Below, piece after piece: positions 6,722 through 13,225 of a stretch of 16,625 nucleotides of DNA (the first letter of the stretch is position 1; each line of letters begins with the position of its first letter). Origin of the DNA: Actinomycetes bacterium (GTDB lineage Bacteria; Actinomycetota; Actinomycetes; Propionibacteriales; Propionibacteriaceae); the NCBI GenBank assembly GCA_023437345.1, contig JAEZGC010000198.1, positions 1 to 16,625 on the forward strand, in the 5' to 3' direction. The notes beneath the pieces are model-generated. The model was given only the letters and a program-made list of their open reading frames with translations, did no database searches and had not been told where the DNA came from. The position numbers and the translations under genes were made by a program.

Positions 6722-6839
6722 TCAGCGAGTTCCCCCCAAGTGCTCGCGAACCCCCGGGTAGGCGCCCGCGTCCCCCACCTCTTGCTGAGGCGCCGTTGGG
6801 TGAGCAGGCCATCGTGCCGCAGTCACCCACCGGGGGTTC
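6722..6839 (+). ncRNA. 6C-type structured small RNA (candidate)
   Basis: The region folds well by eye. Hairpin 1 is GCGAG/CTCGC (6725-6729 and 6743-6747) with a 13-base loop holding exactly six C's followed by AAG. A 10-bp long-range stem pairs GAACCCCCGG (6748-6757) with CCGGGGGTTC (6830-6839). It encloses hairpin 2, GGCGCC/GGCGCC (6761-6766 and 6789-6794) with a loop containing five C's. It also encloses hairpin 3, TGGGTGA/TCACCCA (6797-6803 and 6823-6829) with an inner GGC/GCC. The actinobacterial 6C RNA (M. tuberculosis B11) is known for hairpin loops with runs of about six C's, and the UUCCCCCCAAG loop fits that. The RNA is known to act by pairing its C-loops with G-rich mRNA sites. The second loop has only five C's, and the outer long stem may or may not be part of the family model. 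It could instead be a leader of the M23 gene. Confidence 0.65.
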
Positions 6840-6851
6840 TTCACGCTTGCG

Positions 6852-6880
6852 GCGGCTCAACCCACGCGCGTGGGAGCCGC
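6852..6880 (+). terminator. Strong bulged hairpin with a 14-base palindrome, possible small-RNA terminator
   Basis: The outer stem GCGGCT/AGCCGC (6852-6857 and 6875-6880) and the inner stem CCCAC/GTGGG (6861-6865 and 6870-6874) are separated by a 3-base bulge, and the tip is GCGC. The inner part is the perfect palindrome CCCACGCGCGTGGG (6861-6874). It follows the structured RNA by 12 bases and precedes the M23 start by 34. It has no T-run. It may end the RNA transcript or be an operator for a dimeric regulator of the M23 gene. Confidence 0.45.
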
Positions 6881-6902
6881 GCCGATGGGCCGCCCGGGCG
6901 GG

Positions 6903-6908
6903 CATGAT
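6903..6908 (+). promoter_or_regulatory. Possible -10 box for a leaderless M23 transcript
   Basis: CATGAT lies six bases before the ATG at 6915, the spacing expected if transcription starts on the A of the start codon. The only purine-rich stretch upstream (GAGG at 6909-6912) is two bases from the ATG, too near for a normal ribosome binding site. The -35 region is not recognisable. Confidence 0.25.
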
Positions 6909-6914
6909 GAGGCA

Positions 6915-7610
6915 ATGACAAGCCCCGAACTGGCCGATGCGGTGGTGGTCGACTTCCCGCTGCGCGGCTCTGGCTGGGTGGCGGTCAACAGCCCCGCCGA
7001 CCGGATCCCCAGCCACGGCACCGACGGGCTGGGCCAGCGGTTCGCCTACGACTTCCTCCGGACCGACGACCGACCCGGACTGCACCCGCACCCGTCCGGC
7101 ACGCTTCGGTACCTGGTGCTCGGCGGGCGGACCCGCGAGGCGTACGCCTGGGACGCGGCCATCCACGCCCCCTTCGACGCGACCGTGGTGAGCGTCGACG
7201 ACCAGCAGGCGGAGCGGTCCTGGCTGCACCCGGTGCGCGATCTCCTCCGGGCGCTGTGGAACGGCCTCACCTTCACCCCGGCCCGGCTCCCGGCGGTGCT
7301 CGGCAACCACGTCATCCTCGAGCACGCCGAGCGACCCGGGCTGTTCGCCGGGTTCGCCCACCTGATCCCGGGCTCGGTCACGGTCCCGGCCGGTACCCGG
7401 GTGGCGGCCGGTGACCGGCTCGGCCGGGTCGGCCACACCGGCAACTCCACCAGCCCCCACCTCCACTTCCAGCTGATGGACTCGACCGACCTGCTGACGG
7501 CGGCCGGCGTCCCTTGCGCGTTCCGCGGCTGCGAGGTGCTGATCGACGGCGAGTGGGTCAGCCACACCGAACTCATCCCCTCCCGCACCCAGCGTCTGCG
7601 CTGCCTGTGA
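6915..7610 (+). CDS. M23 family metallopeptidase-like protein, no signal peptide
   Basis: This 231-residue protein has the LytM/M23 beta-barrel fold signs. Candidate zinc ligands are H34 in PSHGTDGLG, D46 in QRFAYDF and the H182xH184 pair in NSTSPHLHFQLMD. The segments HAPFDATVVSV (84-94), GNHVILEH (130-137) and GDRLGRVGHTGNS (166-178) are the usual barrel strands. M23 enzymes normally cleave peptide bridges in peptidoglycan. The QRFAYDF form belongs to a subgroup with the ligands placed slightly differently from classical lysostaphin. No signal peptide or membrane anchor is visible, so an external role is uncertain. ATG 6915 was chosen over an in-frame upstream start at 6870 that would sit inside the palindromic hairpin. 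The gene ends in a hairpin before osmC. Confidence 0.85.
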   Translation: MTSPELADAVVVDFPLRGSGWVAVNSPADRIPSHGTDGLGQRFAYDFLRTDDRPGLHPHPSGTLRYLVLGGRTREAYAWDAAIHAPFDATVVSVDDQQAERSWLHPVRDLLRALWNGLTFTPARLPAVLGNHVILEHAERPGLFAGFAHLIPGSVTVPAGTRVAAGDRLGRVGHTGNSTSPHLHFQLMDSTDLLTAAGVPCAFRGCEVLIDGEWVSHTELIPSRTQRLRCL

Positions 7611-7651
7611 CGGGGCCGGCCGAGCGGCTGCGCAGTGGGCGCCATCGTCAG

Positions 7652-7667
7652 CCCGGCGAGGGCCGGG
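7652..7667 (+). terminator. GC hairpin between the M23 and osmC genes
   Basis: A perfect 6-bp stem CCCGGC/GCCGGG (7652-7657 and 7662-7667) has the 4-base loop GAGG. It lies 41 bases after the M23 stop. It directly abuts TAGGGT (7668-7673), a TANNNT-type -10 candidate for osmC, so it may serve either as terminator of the M23 gene or as a regulatory site on the osmC promoter. Confidence 0.4.
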
Positions 7668-7673
7668 TAGGGT
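7668..7673 (+). promoter_or_regulatory. Candidate -10 box (TAGGGT) for osmC
   Basis: TAGGGT matches TANNNT. Seventeen bases upstream is TCGTCA (7645-7650), a 4/6 match to TTGACA. The start of transcription would fall near 7680, giving a ~33-base leader with a good ribosome binding site. Confidence 0.3.
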
Positions 7674-7712
7674 GGGCGACCCGAACCAGCACCGACACCC
7701 CACGGAGGATTC

Positions 7713-8138
7713 ATGAGCGTTACCAGCACCGCCAGCACAGCGTGGCAGGGCAGCTTGTTCGAAGGCGCCGGCACCGTCTCCTTCGACACCTCGGGCCTGG
7801 GCACCTATGACGTCAACTGGAAGGCCCGCTCGGAGGGCTCGAGTTCGGTGACCACGCCGGAGGAGCTGATCGCCGCCGCGCACTCGGCGTGCTTCAGCAT
7901 GGCGTTCTCCGCAGCGCTGGCCAAGAACGGTACGCCGCCCACCAGCCTGAACACCACGGCCAAGGTGACCTTCGTCCCCGGTACCGGAATCACCGGCAGC
8001 CACCTGACGGTCAGCGCGACGGTGCCTGACCTCTCTCCCGAGACGTTCGCCGAACTGGCCGAGTCGGCAAAGGCGAACTGTCCGGTGTCCAAGGCGCTGG
8101 CCGGGGTCGACATCACCCTGGACGCCTCGCTGGCCTGA
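7713..8138 (+). CDS. osmC: OsmC family peroxiredoxin
   Basis: This is a thiol peroxidase of the OsmC/Ohr superfamily, 141 residues, the usual length. It reduces organic hydroperoxides in the cytoplasm with two redox cysteines. The two are C60 in AAAHSACFSMAFS and C123 in AKANCPVSKAL. The assisting E51 (TPEELIAAAH) and R39 (WKARSEG) are present. The N-terminal Trp-containing strand and the ACFSMAFS form are closer to OsmC than to Ohr. The ATG at 7713 has GGAGG (7704-7708) four bases upstream. The gene stands alone between a hairpin upstream and a convergent amylase gene downstream, so it is likely its own stress-induced unit. Confidence 0.94.
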   Translation: MSVTSTASTAWQGSLFEGAGTVSFDTSGLGTYDVNWKARSEGSSSVTTPEELIAAAHSACFSMAFSAALAKNGTPPTSLNTTAKVTFVPGTGITGSHLTVSATVPDLSPETFAELAESAKANCPVSKALAGVDITLDASLA

Positions 8139-8167
8139 GCCCCCCGCCGCTCGGGTCTCCCGGCCCA

Positions 8168-8193
8168 GCCTCGCCGGTGTCGATCGGCGAGGC
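8168..8193. terminator. Bidirectional terminator between convergent osmC and amylase genes
   Basis: A perfect 9-bp stem GCCTCGCCG/CGGCGAGGC (8168-8176 and 8185-8193) with an 8-base loop sits in the 58-base gap between the two stop codons. Its symmetry lets it act on both strands. No T-run is present on either side. Confidence 0.75.
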
Positions 8194-8196
8194 CGC

Positions 8197-9582
8197 TCAG
8201 TCGTCGCCGAGCGCTTCGACGTGGAGGAACAGGTCCATCAGCGGGGTCTGCCAGCGGGTGACAGCGAACCGGTCGGTGAACTCGACCACGACAGCACCCT
8301 TCGGGGCCGGGATCTCGCCGTCCGCCACCACCAGGTGGTCGCCGCCCAGCAGGTCGCGGTAACGGCCGTCGGGCAACTGGACGGGAACCCGCCCGGTGGC
8401 GGCGTCCACGTTGAACACGCCGTACAGGCCCGCTCCGGACGGGGTCGCTGCCAGCACCCCCTGGGCCGGCCGACCCCACGCCAGCTGGACGCAGGGCTCG
8501 TCGTCCAGCACGAGGAAGGCGCCCTCTGCCATCGCAGGGTGCTTCTTCAGTCTGGCCAGCGTGGCGATGAACCCGGTCAGCTCGTAGTCACCCCACGGGA
8601 TCGGGTCCGGCTCGAACAGCGACGGCCAGCGTCGCGCCGCCGACTCCTGCCCGGCGAAGACCATGAATGGGCCGCGGCAGAAGGCGGCCAGCGCCGTCCA
8701 CGCCAGCGCCTGCCCGCGGCTGGGCGCGAACCTCATGATCCGGAAGTTGTCGTGGTTCTCGACGTGGCGCAGCTTGGCGTGGTTGGCCGGCAGCGCCACG
8801 TCCTGCCAGCGCAGCATCTCGAGGTACCGCCCGACCGGCACCTGGCCGGTGACCGCGGCCTGCCAGATCCCCCAGACGTCGTAGGTGTACTCGATGTCGA
8901 AGGCCTGGTACAGCTCGGCGTCGCTGGCCACCGGGACGCCCTCCGCCCGACGCCGCTCGATGAGGAAGGGATGGACGGTCTCCGCAATCCACAACAGCCC
9001 CGGCTTGAGGTCGGCCAGTTCCCGCCGGGCCCGCGTCCAGAAGGCGAGCGGGACCAGGGTGGCGGCGTCGCAGCGGAAGCCGTCCACGCCGCGGCGCACC
9101 CACTCGCGCAGGCTGTCGAGCAGCAACTCGTCGACGACAGGGTTGGGGTGGCGGAAGTCGACGATGTCCGACCACTCGGGCACCGAGCTGACCGGGCGCC
9201 CCTCGGCGTCGGTGTGGAACAGCTCGGGGTGCTCGGCCAGCAGCAGGCTGTCCTGGGCGGTGTGGTTGAACACGACGTCGATGATCACCCGCAGGCCGCG
9301 GGCGTGTGCCTGGCTGACCAGCTCGGCGAAGTCGACCTCGTCGCCCAGGTCGGGGTGGATGCTGCGGTAGTCGCGGATCGCGAACGGCGAACCGAGGCTG
9401 CCCTTGCGCGCCCGCTCCCCTATCGGGTGGATAGGCAGCAGGTAGACCACATCCACCCCGAGGGCCGCGATCCGGTCCAGGTCGGCTGTGACATCGCTCA
9501 GCCTCCCGGTGCGGCCGTGGTTGCGCGGGAACACCTGGTACACCACCAGGCTCTGCACCTGAGCCGGCGTATCGCTGGCCAC
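8197..9582 (-). CDS. Alpha-amylase family glycosyl hydrolase (GH13)
   Basis: This 461-residue GH13 (beta/alpha)8-barrel enzyme acts on alpha-glucosidic bonds. The four conserved regions are present: DVVFNH (102-107), GFRCDAA with nucleophile D172, WIAET with acid/base E201, and HVENHDN with D278 as transition-state stabiliser. GSPFAIRDY (64-72) is the family's conserved loop. The C-terminal ~90 residues form a small beta domain. There is no signal peptide, so it probably acts in the cytoplasm on maltodextrins or glycogen-derived chains; the exact specificity (hydrolase or transferase) is not visible. GTG 9582 is preferred because AGGGAGG (9594-9588) lies 5 bases upstream, whereas the GTG at 9588 overlaps that site. 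It runs opposite to osmC and in the same direction as the nitrate operon. Confidence 0.92.
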   Translation of the reverse strand: MASDTPAQVQSLVVYQVFPRNHGRTGRLSDVTADLDRIAALGVDVVYLLPIHPIGERARKGSLGSPFAIRDYRSIHPDLGDEVDFAELVSQAHARGLRVIIDVVFNHTAQDSLLLAEHPELFHTDAEGRPVSSVPEWSDIVDFRHPNPVVDELLLDSLREWVRRGVDGFRCDAATLVPLAFWTRARRELADLKPGLLWIAETVHPFLIERRRAEGVPVASDAELYQAFDIEYTYDVWGIWQAAVTGQVPVGRYLEMLRWQDVALPANHAKLRHVENHDNFRIMRFAPSRGQALAWTALAAFCRGPFMVFAGQESAARRWPSLFEPDPIPWGDYELTGFIATLARLKKHPAMAEGAFLVLDDEPCVQLAWGRPAQGVLAATPSGAGLYGVFNVDAATGRVPVQLPDGRYRDLLGGDHLVVADGEIPAPKGAVVVEFTDRFAVTRWQTPLMDLFLHVEALGDD

Positions 9583-9603
9583 CGCCACCTCCCTGCCCGA
9601 GAC

Positions 9604-9636
9604 GCCCGACTGACGGAGCGTTCCCGCTTGTCGGGC
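9604..9636 (-). terminator. Hairpin between the cupin and amylase genes
   Basis: An outer 7-bp stem GCCCGAC/GTCGGGC (9604-9610 and 9630-9636) encloses an inner AGCG/CGCT stem (9617-9620 and 9625-9628) with loop TTCC. Read on the minus strand it follows the cupin stop by about 37 bases and precedes the amylase start by about 20. It may end the nitrate operon or be a leader structure of the amylase mRNA. A weaker CCGGT/ACCGG stem (9650-9654 and 9662-9666) lies nearer the cupin stop. Confidence 0.5.
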
Positions 9637-9638
9637 TG

Positions 9639-9644
9639 ACTCTA
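9639..9644 (-). promoter_or_regulatory. Candidate -10 box (TAGAGT, minus strand) for the amylase gene
   Basis: On the minus strand TAGAGT fits TANNNT and lies about 57 bases before the amylase start. The hairpin at 9604-9636 would then be in the 5' leader. No convincing -35 box is seen. Confidence 0.3.
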
Positions 9645-9673
9645 TCCAGCCGGTGGGCTCGACCGGGGTCGGG

Positions 9674-10000
9674 TCAGCGGGGGTCGAGCATGGTCAGCGC
9701 GAGCTTGGACGGCTCGTGCGCGTAGACCGAGTGCGGCACCCGGGCCCCCAGGTACATCAGGCCGCCCGGCACGAGGTCCTCGGTGCGGCCGTCAGCCGTG
9801 ATGCCCAGCCGCCCGGACAGCACCTGCAACAGCACCGGCATCGCGGCGGTGTGCTCGGTCAGTTCCTGGTCGGTGTCGAAGCCGAACAGGACGACCCGGA
9901 CGCCTGCCGCACGCAGCGCCGTCCGCGACACCGTCGCCTCGGTCTGCACCTCGATCAGCCCGGCGAGGTCGGGAAGGGCGGTGAACTGTGCGTCGGTCAT
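9674..10000 (-). CDS. Small cupin domain protein
   Basis: This single-domain beta-barrel protein has 108 residues. Cupin motif 1 appears as the region with E46 and H50 (DQELTEHTA, then GRLGI), and motif 2 as PGGLMYLGARVPH with H90. The E/H/H set could hold a metal, but the usual HxH pair of motif 1 is reduced to a single His, so metal binding is uncertain. It has AAGGAG (10010-10005) four bases before the ATG and is the last gene of the nitrate reductase operon, 39 bases after mogA. Its role is unknown. Binding of a metal, a small ligand or a sensing task connected with nitrate respiration is inferred from location only. Confidence 0.8.
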   Translation of the reverse strand: MTDAQFTALPDLAGLIEVQTEATVSRTALRAAGVRVVLFGFDTDQELTEHTAAMPVLLQVLSGRLGITADGRTEDLVPGGLMYLGARVPHSVYAHEPSKLALTMLDPR

Positions 10001-10039
10001 GGGTCTCCTTGAGGTTGTCGGTGCTGCGGCGTGCCCGCA

Positions 10040-10558
10040 TCAGGTGTGGCCGGCGCCGTCGAGTTGGTCGATGAGGTAGGGCAGCAGGCCGCCGACCACG
10101 GCCAGGGCGTCGCGGACGCCGCCGCGCGAGCCGGGTGCCGCCAGGGCGAAGACCGGCGGGTGGTCGCGGCCGATGATCGCGCCGGCGACCTGGCGCGAGA
10201 CGAGCGCCTGCGGGGTGTGGACGGCACCGCGGCGCCGGATCTCCTCGGCGATCCCCGGGATCTGGAAGCTGAGCAGCCCGCCGACAACCTGTGCGGCGTG
10301 GTCGGTCGGGCCGATCCCGGTGCCGCCGCAGGTCAGCACGACCCGGCAGCCGGCCGCCACCGCCGCCCACACCGCAGAGCGGATCAGTTGCGGGTCGTCG
10401 GCCACCACCACCCGCTCGGCCGGCACGCCGGCGTCGGCCAGGAGCTGCACGGCCAGCAGCCCACCGCGGTCCTCGTCCAGCCCGGCCGCGACCTGGTCGG
10501 AGACGGTGATCACCCGCGCCCGAAGGCCGGCCGCACCGGAGGAGTCGAGCGGGCTCAT
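10040..10558 (-). CDS. MogA/MoaB family molybdenum cofactor biosynthesis protein
   Basis: This 172-residue MoCF-biosynthesis-domain protein probably adenylylates molybdopterin (or binds it) as a step before molybdenum insertion. Visible motifs are VITVSD (16-21), the DD at 54-55, TCGGTGIGPTDHAAQ (76-90, with the conserved Asp at D86), PGIAEEIRR (101-109) and ALAAPGSRGGV (138-148). Molybdenum cofactor (bis-MGD) is needed by NarG, so its place in the nitrate operon makes sense. The ATG overlaps the upstream narK stop by four bases (ATGA), and no strong ribosome binding site is seen, so translation is likely coupled. MogA and MoaB cannot be told apart by eye. Confidence 0.9.
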   Translation of the reverse strand: MSPLDSSGAAGLRARVITVSDQVAAGLDEDRGGLLAVQLLADAGVPAERVVVADDPQLIRSAVWAAVAAGCRVVLTCGGTGIGPTDHAAQVVGGLLSFQIPGIAEEIRRRGAVHTPQALVSRQVAGAIIGRDHPPVFALAAPGSRGGVRDALAVVGGLLPYLIDQLDGAGHT

Positions 10559-11958
10559 GAGCGCTTCGGCGCGCCGGGGCGGGCGTAGCGCCACACCGTG
10601 ATCGCTACGCACATCACAGCCCACGCCACACCGATCCAGTAGAACGTGGTGGCCGGCATGACGGTCAACCCGACACCGAACAGGAACGGGCCGAAGGCGG
10701 CGATCGCGCTGGTCCAGCCGATCACCCCGCCGGCCTGGCGTCGCTCGAAGATCATCGGCATCTGCTTGAACGTGGAGGCGTTGCCGATCCCGGCGAACAG
10801 GAAGATCGCCAGCATCCCCCACAGGAAGTGGTTGAAGCCGCCCTGCAGGCTGGCCGCGCTCGACGTGTCGGGGGTCAGCGCGGGGATGGTCACCGCTATC
10901 GCCCCGACCAGGCCGACGCCGGACACCAGCGTCCAGATCGCGCCACCCATCCGGTCGGTGAGGGGGGAGAACAGGACGCGCGCCCCGGCACCGACCAGCG
11001 GCCCGAGGAACACGTAGGACGCCGGGTCGGGGACCTGGTAGCCCTCGACGAGGATCCGCGCGGTGGCCCCCACTCCCTCGACCACTGCCGGGTTCGCGGC
11101 ACCGTACAGGTTGTTCATCAGCAGCCCGAACTGGGCCGACAGCCCGGAGAAGGTACCGAACGTCATGATGTACAGCAGGGTCATCCACCAGGTGTCCTGG
11201 TTGGCGAAGATGTCGAACTGCTGCCTGATGTTGGCCTTCACCGGCACCGACTTCAGGTACTGCCAGGCGATCCACGCCGCGATCAGGATGAACGGCAGCC
11301 AGACGAAGGACGCGGCCTGGTACCACACCTCGCGGTCGGGCCTTCCGGGCAGCTGCATCATCTGGCTCTCGCCGAGCCACCACAGCATGCCGAGCCCGAT
11401 CAGCCACGGGGTGAGCAGCTGCACCAGCGACACCCCGAAGTTGCCGATCCCTGCCTGCAGCCCGAGCGCGGTGCCCTGCTTCTTGCGCGGGAAGAAGTAG
11501 GACGTGGACGGCATGAAGCCCGAGAAGGCGCCGCCGCCGATGCCGGCGAGGAAGGCCAGCACGAGCAGCTCCCAGTAGGGCGCGGTGGGCGACATCGAGC
11601 GCACTCCCCAGCCGAGCACGGGGAAGAACAGCAGCAGCGTGGTGGCGGCGACCATCTTGCGGGTGCCCATGATCGGCGGCAGCACCATCCACAGCAGTCG
11701 CAGCAGGCCGCCGGACAGGCCGGGGACGGCGGCCAGCCAGTACAGCTGCTCCTTGGTGAAGTCGTAGCCGATCGCGTTCAGCTTGGGGACTATCGCCGAC
11801 GGCAGGAACCACGCCACGAAGCACAGCGTCAGGGTGAAGGTGGTGATCCACAGCGTCTGCCAGGCGAGCCTGGAGTCCCACGACCTCTCGTCCTCGGGAT
11901 CCCAGGACTTGATCCACTCGGGGCCGCCCTGGAGCCGGGCGACGATGGTGCTGCTCAT
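10555..11958 (-). CDS. narK: Nitrate/nitrite transporter, NarK family (MFS)
   Basis: This is a 467-residue, 12-span major facilitator of the nitrate/nitrite porter family. It moves nitrate in and/or nitrite out across the cytoplasmic membrane. The N-terminus carries the SWDPEDERSWD motif (18-28) typical of respiratory NarK. The nitrate signature region 139-176 (GGGAFSGFMPSTSYFFP, then QGTALGLQAGIGNFGVS) is present. R87 (GGLLRLLW) and R327 (GAGARVLF) are the probable substrate-binding arginines of the two halves. A second signature lies in the C-half (FAGIGNASTF, then GGVIGWTSAIAAFGPF). AGGAG (11968-11964) lies five bases before the ATG. It is the second of two NarK-type genes in tandem and overlaps mogA. 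Confidence 0.93.
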   Translation of the reverse strand: MSSTIVARLQGGPEWIKSWDPEDERSWDSRLAWQTLWITTFTLTLCFVAWFLPSAIVPKLNAIGYDFTKEQLYWLAAVPGLSGGLLRLLWMVLPPIMGTRKMVAATTLLLFFPVLGWGVRSMSPTAPYWELLVLAFLAGIGGGAFSGFMPSTSYFFPRKKQGTALGLQAGIGNFGVSLVQLLTPWLIGLGMLWWLGESQMMQLPGRPDREVWYQAASFVWLPFILIAAWIAWQYLKSVPVKANIRQQFDIFANQDTWWMTLLYIMTFGTFSGLSAQFGLLMNNLYGAANPAVVEGVGATARILVEGYQVPDPASYVFLGPLVGAGARVLFSPLTDRMGGAIWTLVSGVGLVGAIAVTIPALTPDTSSAASLQGGFNHFLWGMLAIFLFAGIGNASTFKQMPMIFERRQAGGVIGWTSAIAAFGPFLFGVGLTVMPATTFYWIGVAWAVMCVAITVWRYARPGAPKRS

Positions 11959-11971
11959 GCTGACTCCTGCG

Positions 11972-13225
11972 TCAGGTGGGTGGCGTGGTGGTGGGCGAGG
12001 CGGCGCCGGTGACTGGGGACGGATCGGCCGCCCGCGGACGGTGCAGCAGCAGGGCGAGGACGAGCGCCGCGAGCGCGGTGGCGACCAGCAGCCACAGCCC
12101 CAGCGAGTACGAGTTGGTGGCCGGGTTGTAGGTGGCGCCCATCACCAGGGGCGGGAAGTAGCCGCCCAGGCCGCCGGCTGCGGCGACCACCCCGCTGACC
12201 GATCCCACCTTGTCCGGCGGTGCCAGTCTGGGCACCCAGCCGAACACCGCACCCATCCCGATCCCCAGCGCGGCAGCCATCGCGAGGAAGGCGGCGCCGG
12301 TGACGATCCCCTCGGGCGGCTCCAGGCTCACCACCCAGGCGAGCCCGGCGATCCCGACCAGGGAGGCGGCGGTGATCAGCTTGGCGCCCAGCCGGTCGGC
12401 CAGGGCGCCCCCGATCGGGCGCGCGATCACGGCGGCGATGACGAAGCTGCCCATCCTGGCGCCGGCGCCGATCTGGTCGACCTCGGCGGGGTAGATGGTG
12501 GTGAGGTACTTGGGCAGGAAGGTGGAGAAGGCGACGAAGCCGCCGAACACCACTGCGTACAGGAACGACATCTGCCAGGTGATCGGCAGCCTCAGGGCGC
12601 CCACCACCCGCGGCACCACCGGCTGTGGGTTGGGCGTCCAGGCCGGTGACTCCTTCATGAAGAACCACACCAGGCCCGCCATCACCACCAGGACGGCAGC
12701 GATCACCAAGTGGGTGTTCACGTAGCCGATCCCCTCGGCCAGCCGCGGGGTGAGGAAGGCCGACACCGCGGTGCCGACCATCCCCATGCCGAAGACGCCG
12801 TTGGCGAAGCCGCGTCGCTCGGGCTCGTACCACGCGCTGGAGAACGGGATGCCGACGGCGAAGACCGTGCCGACGGTGCCGAGGTAGAGCCCGGCGAGGA
12901 TCAGCAGCCAGTACAGCTTCAGGCTGCCGGCGGCGGCAACCAGCAGGACGGCGGGCACGGCGCCGAGCAGCACGATGGTGAACATCCGGCGGCCCCCCAG
13001 CCGGTCGGTCAGCGCCCCGACGAGCACCCGCCCCAGCGCCCCGACCAGGACGGGGGTGGCGAGCATCAGCGAGACCTGCCCCTCGTCCAGCCCCATCGAG
13101 GTGGCATAGGTCTTCTGCAGCGGCGCTATCGACATCCAGGCCCAGAAGCCGGCGGCGGACGCGACGGTGGCCAGGACTACCTGGCCGAGCTGGCCGGTGA
13201 GCGCGGGCCGCCCGCTCCCGGTCAC
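11972..13225 (-). CDS. NarK1-like nitrate/nitrite transporter (MFS)
   Basis: This 417-residue major facilitator has about 12 spans and no long N-terminal extension, as in the NarK1 (proton-linked nitrate importer) group. Candidate substrate arginines are R66 in GALGRVLVGALTDRLGG and R269 in VIARPIGGALADRLG. The signature segments appear as FAVGIPFSSAWYEPERRG (122-139), GMGMVGTAVSAFLTPRL (146-162) and, in the second half, GGLGGYFPPLVMG. In the first signature the usual glycine-asparagine (GMGN) is GMGM, an unusual change. The tail is hydrophilic, Pro/Thr-rich. The GTG start overlaps the narI stop as GTGA, so expression is tied to the reductase. It is clearly different from the neighbouring NarK, and division of labour between uptake and exchange is inferred. 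Confidence 0.87.
   Translation of the reverse strand: MTGSGRPALTGQLGQVVLATVASAAGFWAWMSIAPLQKTYATSMGLDEGQVSLMLATPVLVGALGRVLVGALTDRLGGRRMFTIVLLGAVPAVLLVAAAGSLKLYWLLILAGLYLGTVGTVFAVGIPFSSAWYEPERRGFANGVFGMGMVGTAVSAFLTPRLAEGIGYVNTHLVIAAVLVVMAGLVWFFMKESPAWTPNPQPVVPRVVGALRLPITWQMSFLYAVVFGGFVAFSTFLPKYLTTIYPAEVDQIGAGARMGSFVIAAVIARPIGGALADRLGAKLITAASLVGIAGLAWVVSLEPPEGIVTGAAFLAMAAALGIGMGAVFGWVPRLAPPDKVGSVSGVVAAAGGLGGYFPPLVMGATYNPATNSYSLGLWLLVATALAALVLALLLHRPRAADPSPVTGAASPTTTPPT

Noticed and set aside
6715..6747. H-type pseudoknot formed by CTTGGGG/CCCCAAG and GCGAG/CTCGC
   Set aside because: The loop crossing the 7-bp stem would be only two bases, too short for simultaneous pairing. The two stems are treated as alternatives.
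6707..6900. c-di-AMP (ydaO-type) riboswitch upstream of the M23 gene
   Set aside because: The setting before a cell-wall-type gene and the GGGTAGGCG segment looked suggestive, but the other conserved ydaO blocks are not found. The C6 loop fits 6C RNA better.
8221..9639. A 472-codon plus-strand frame opposite the amylase gene
   Set aside because: It has no recognisable motifs and biased composition, and the GH13 catalytic residues are all on the minus strand. The same applies to the long plus-strand frames at 10828-12012 and 14839-16185 opposite the nar genes.
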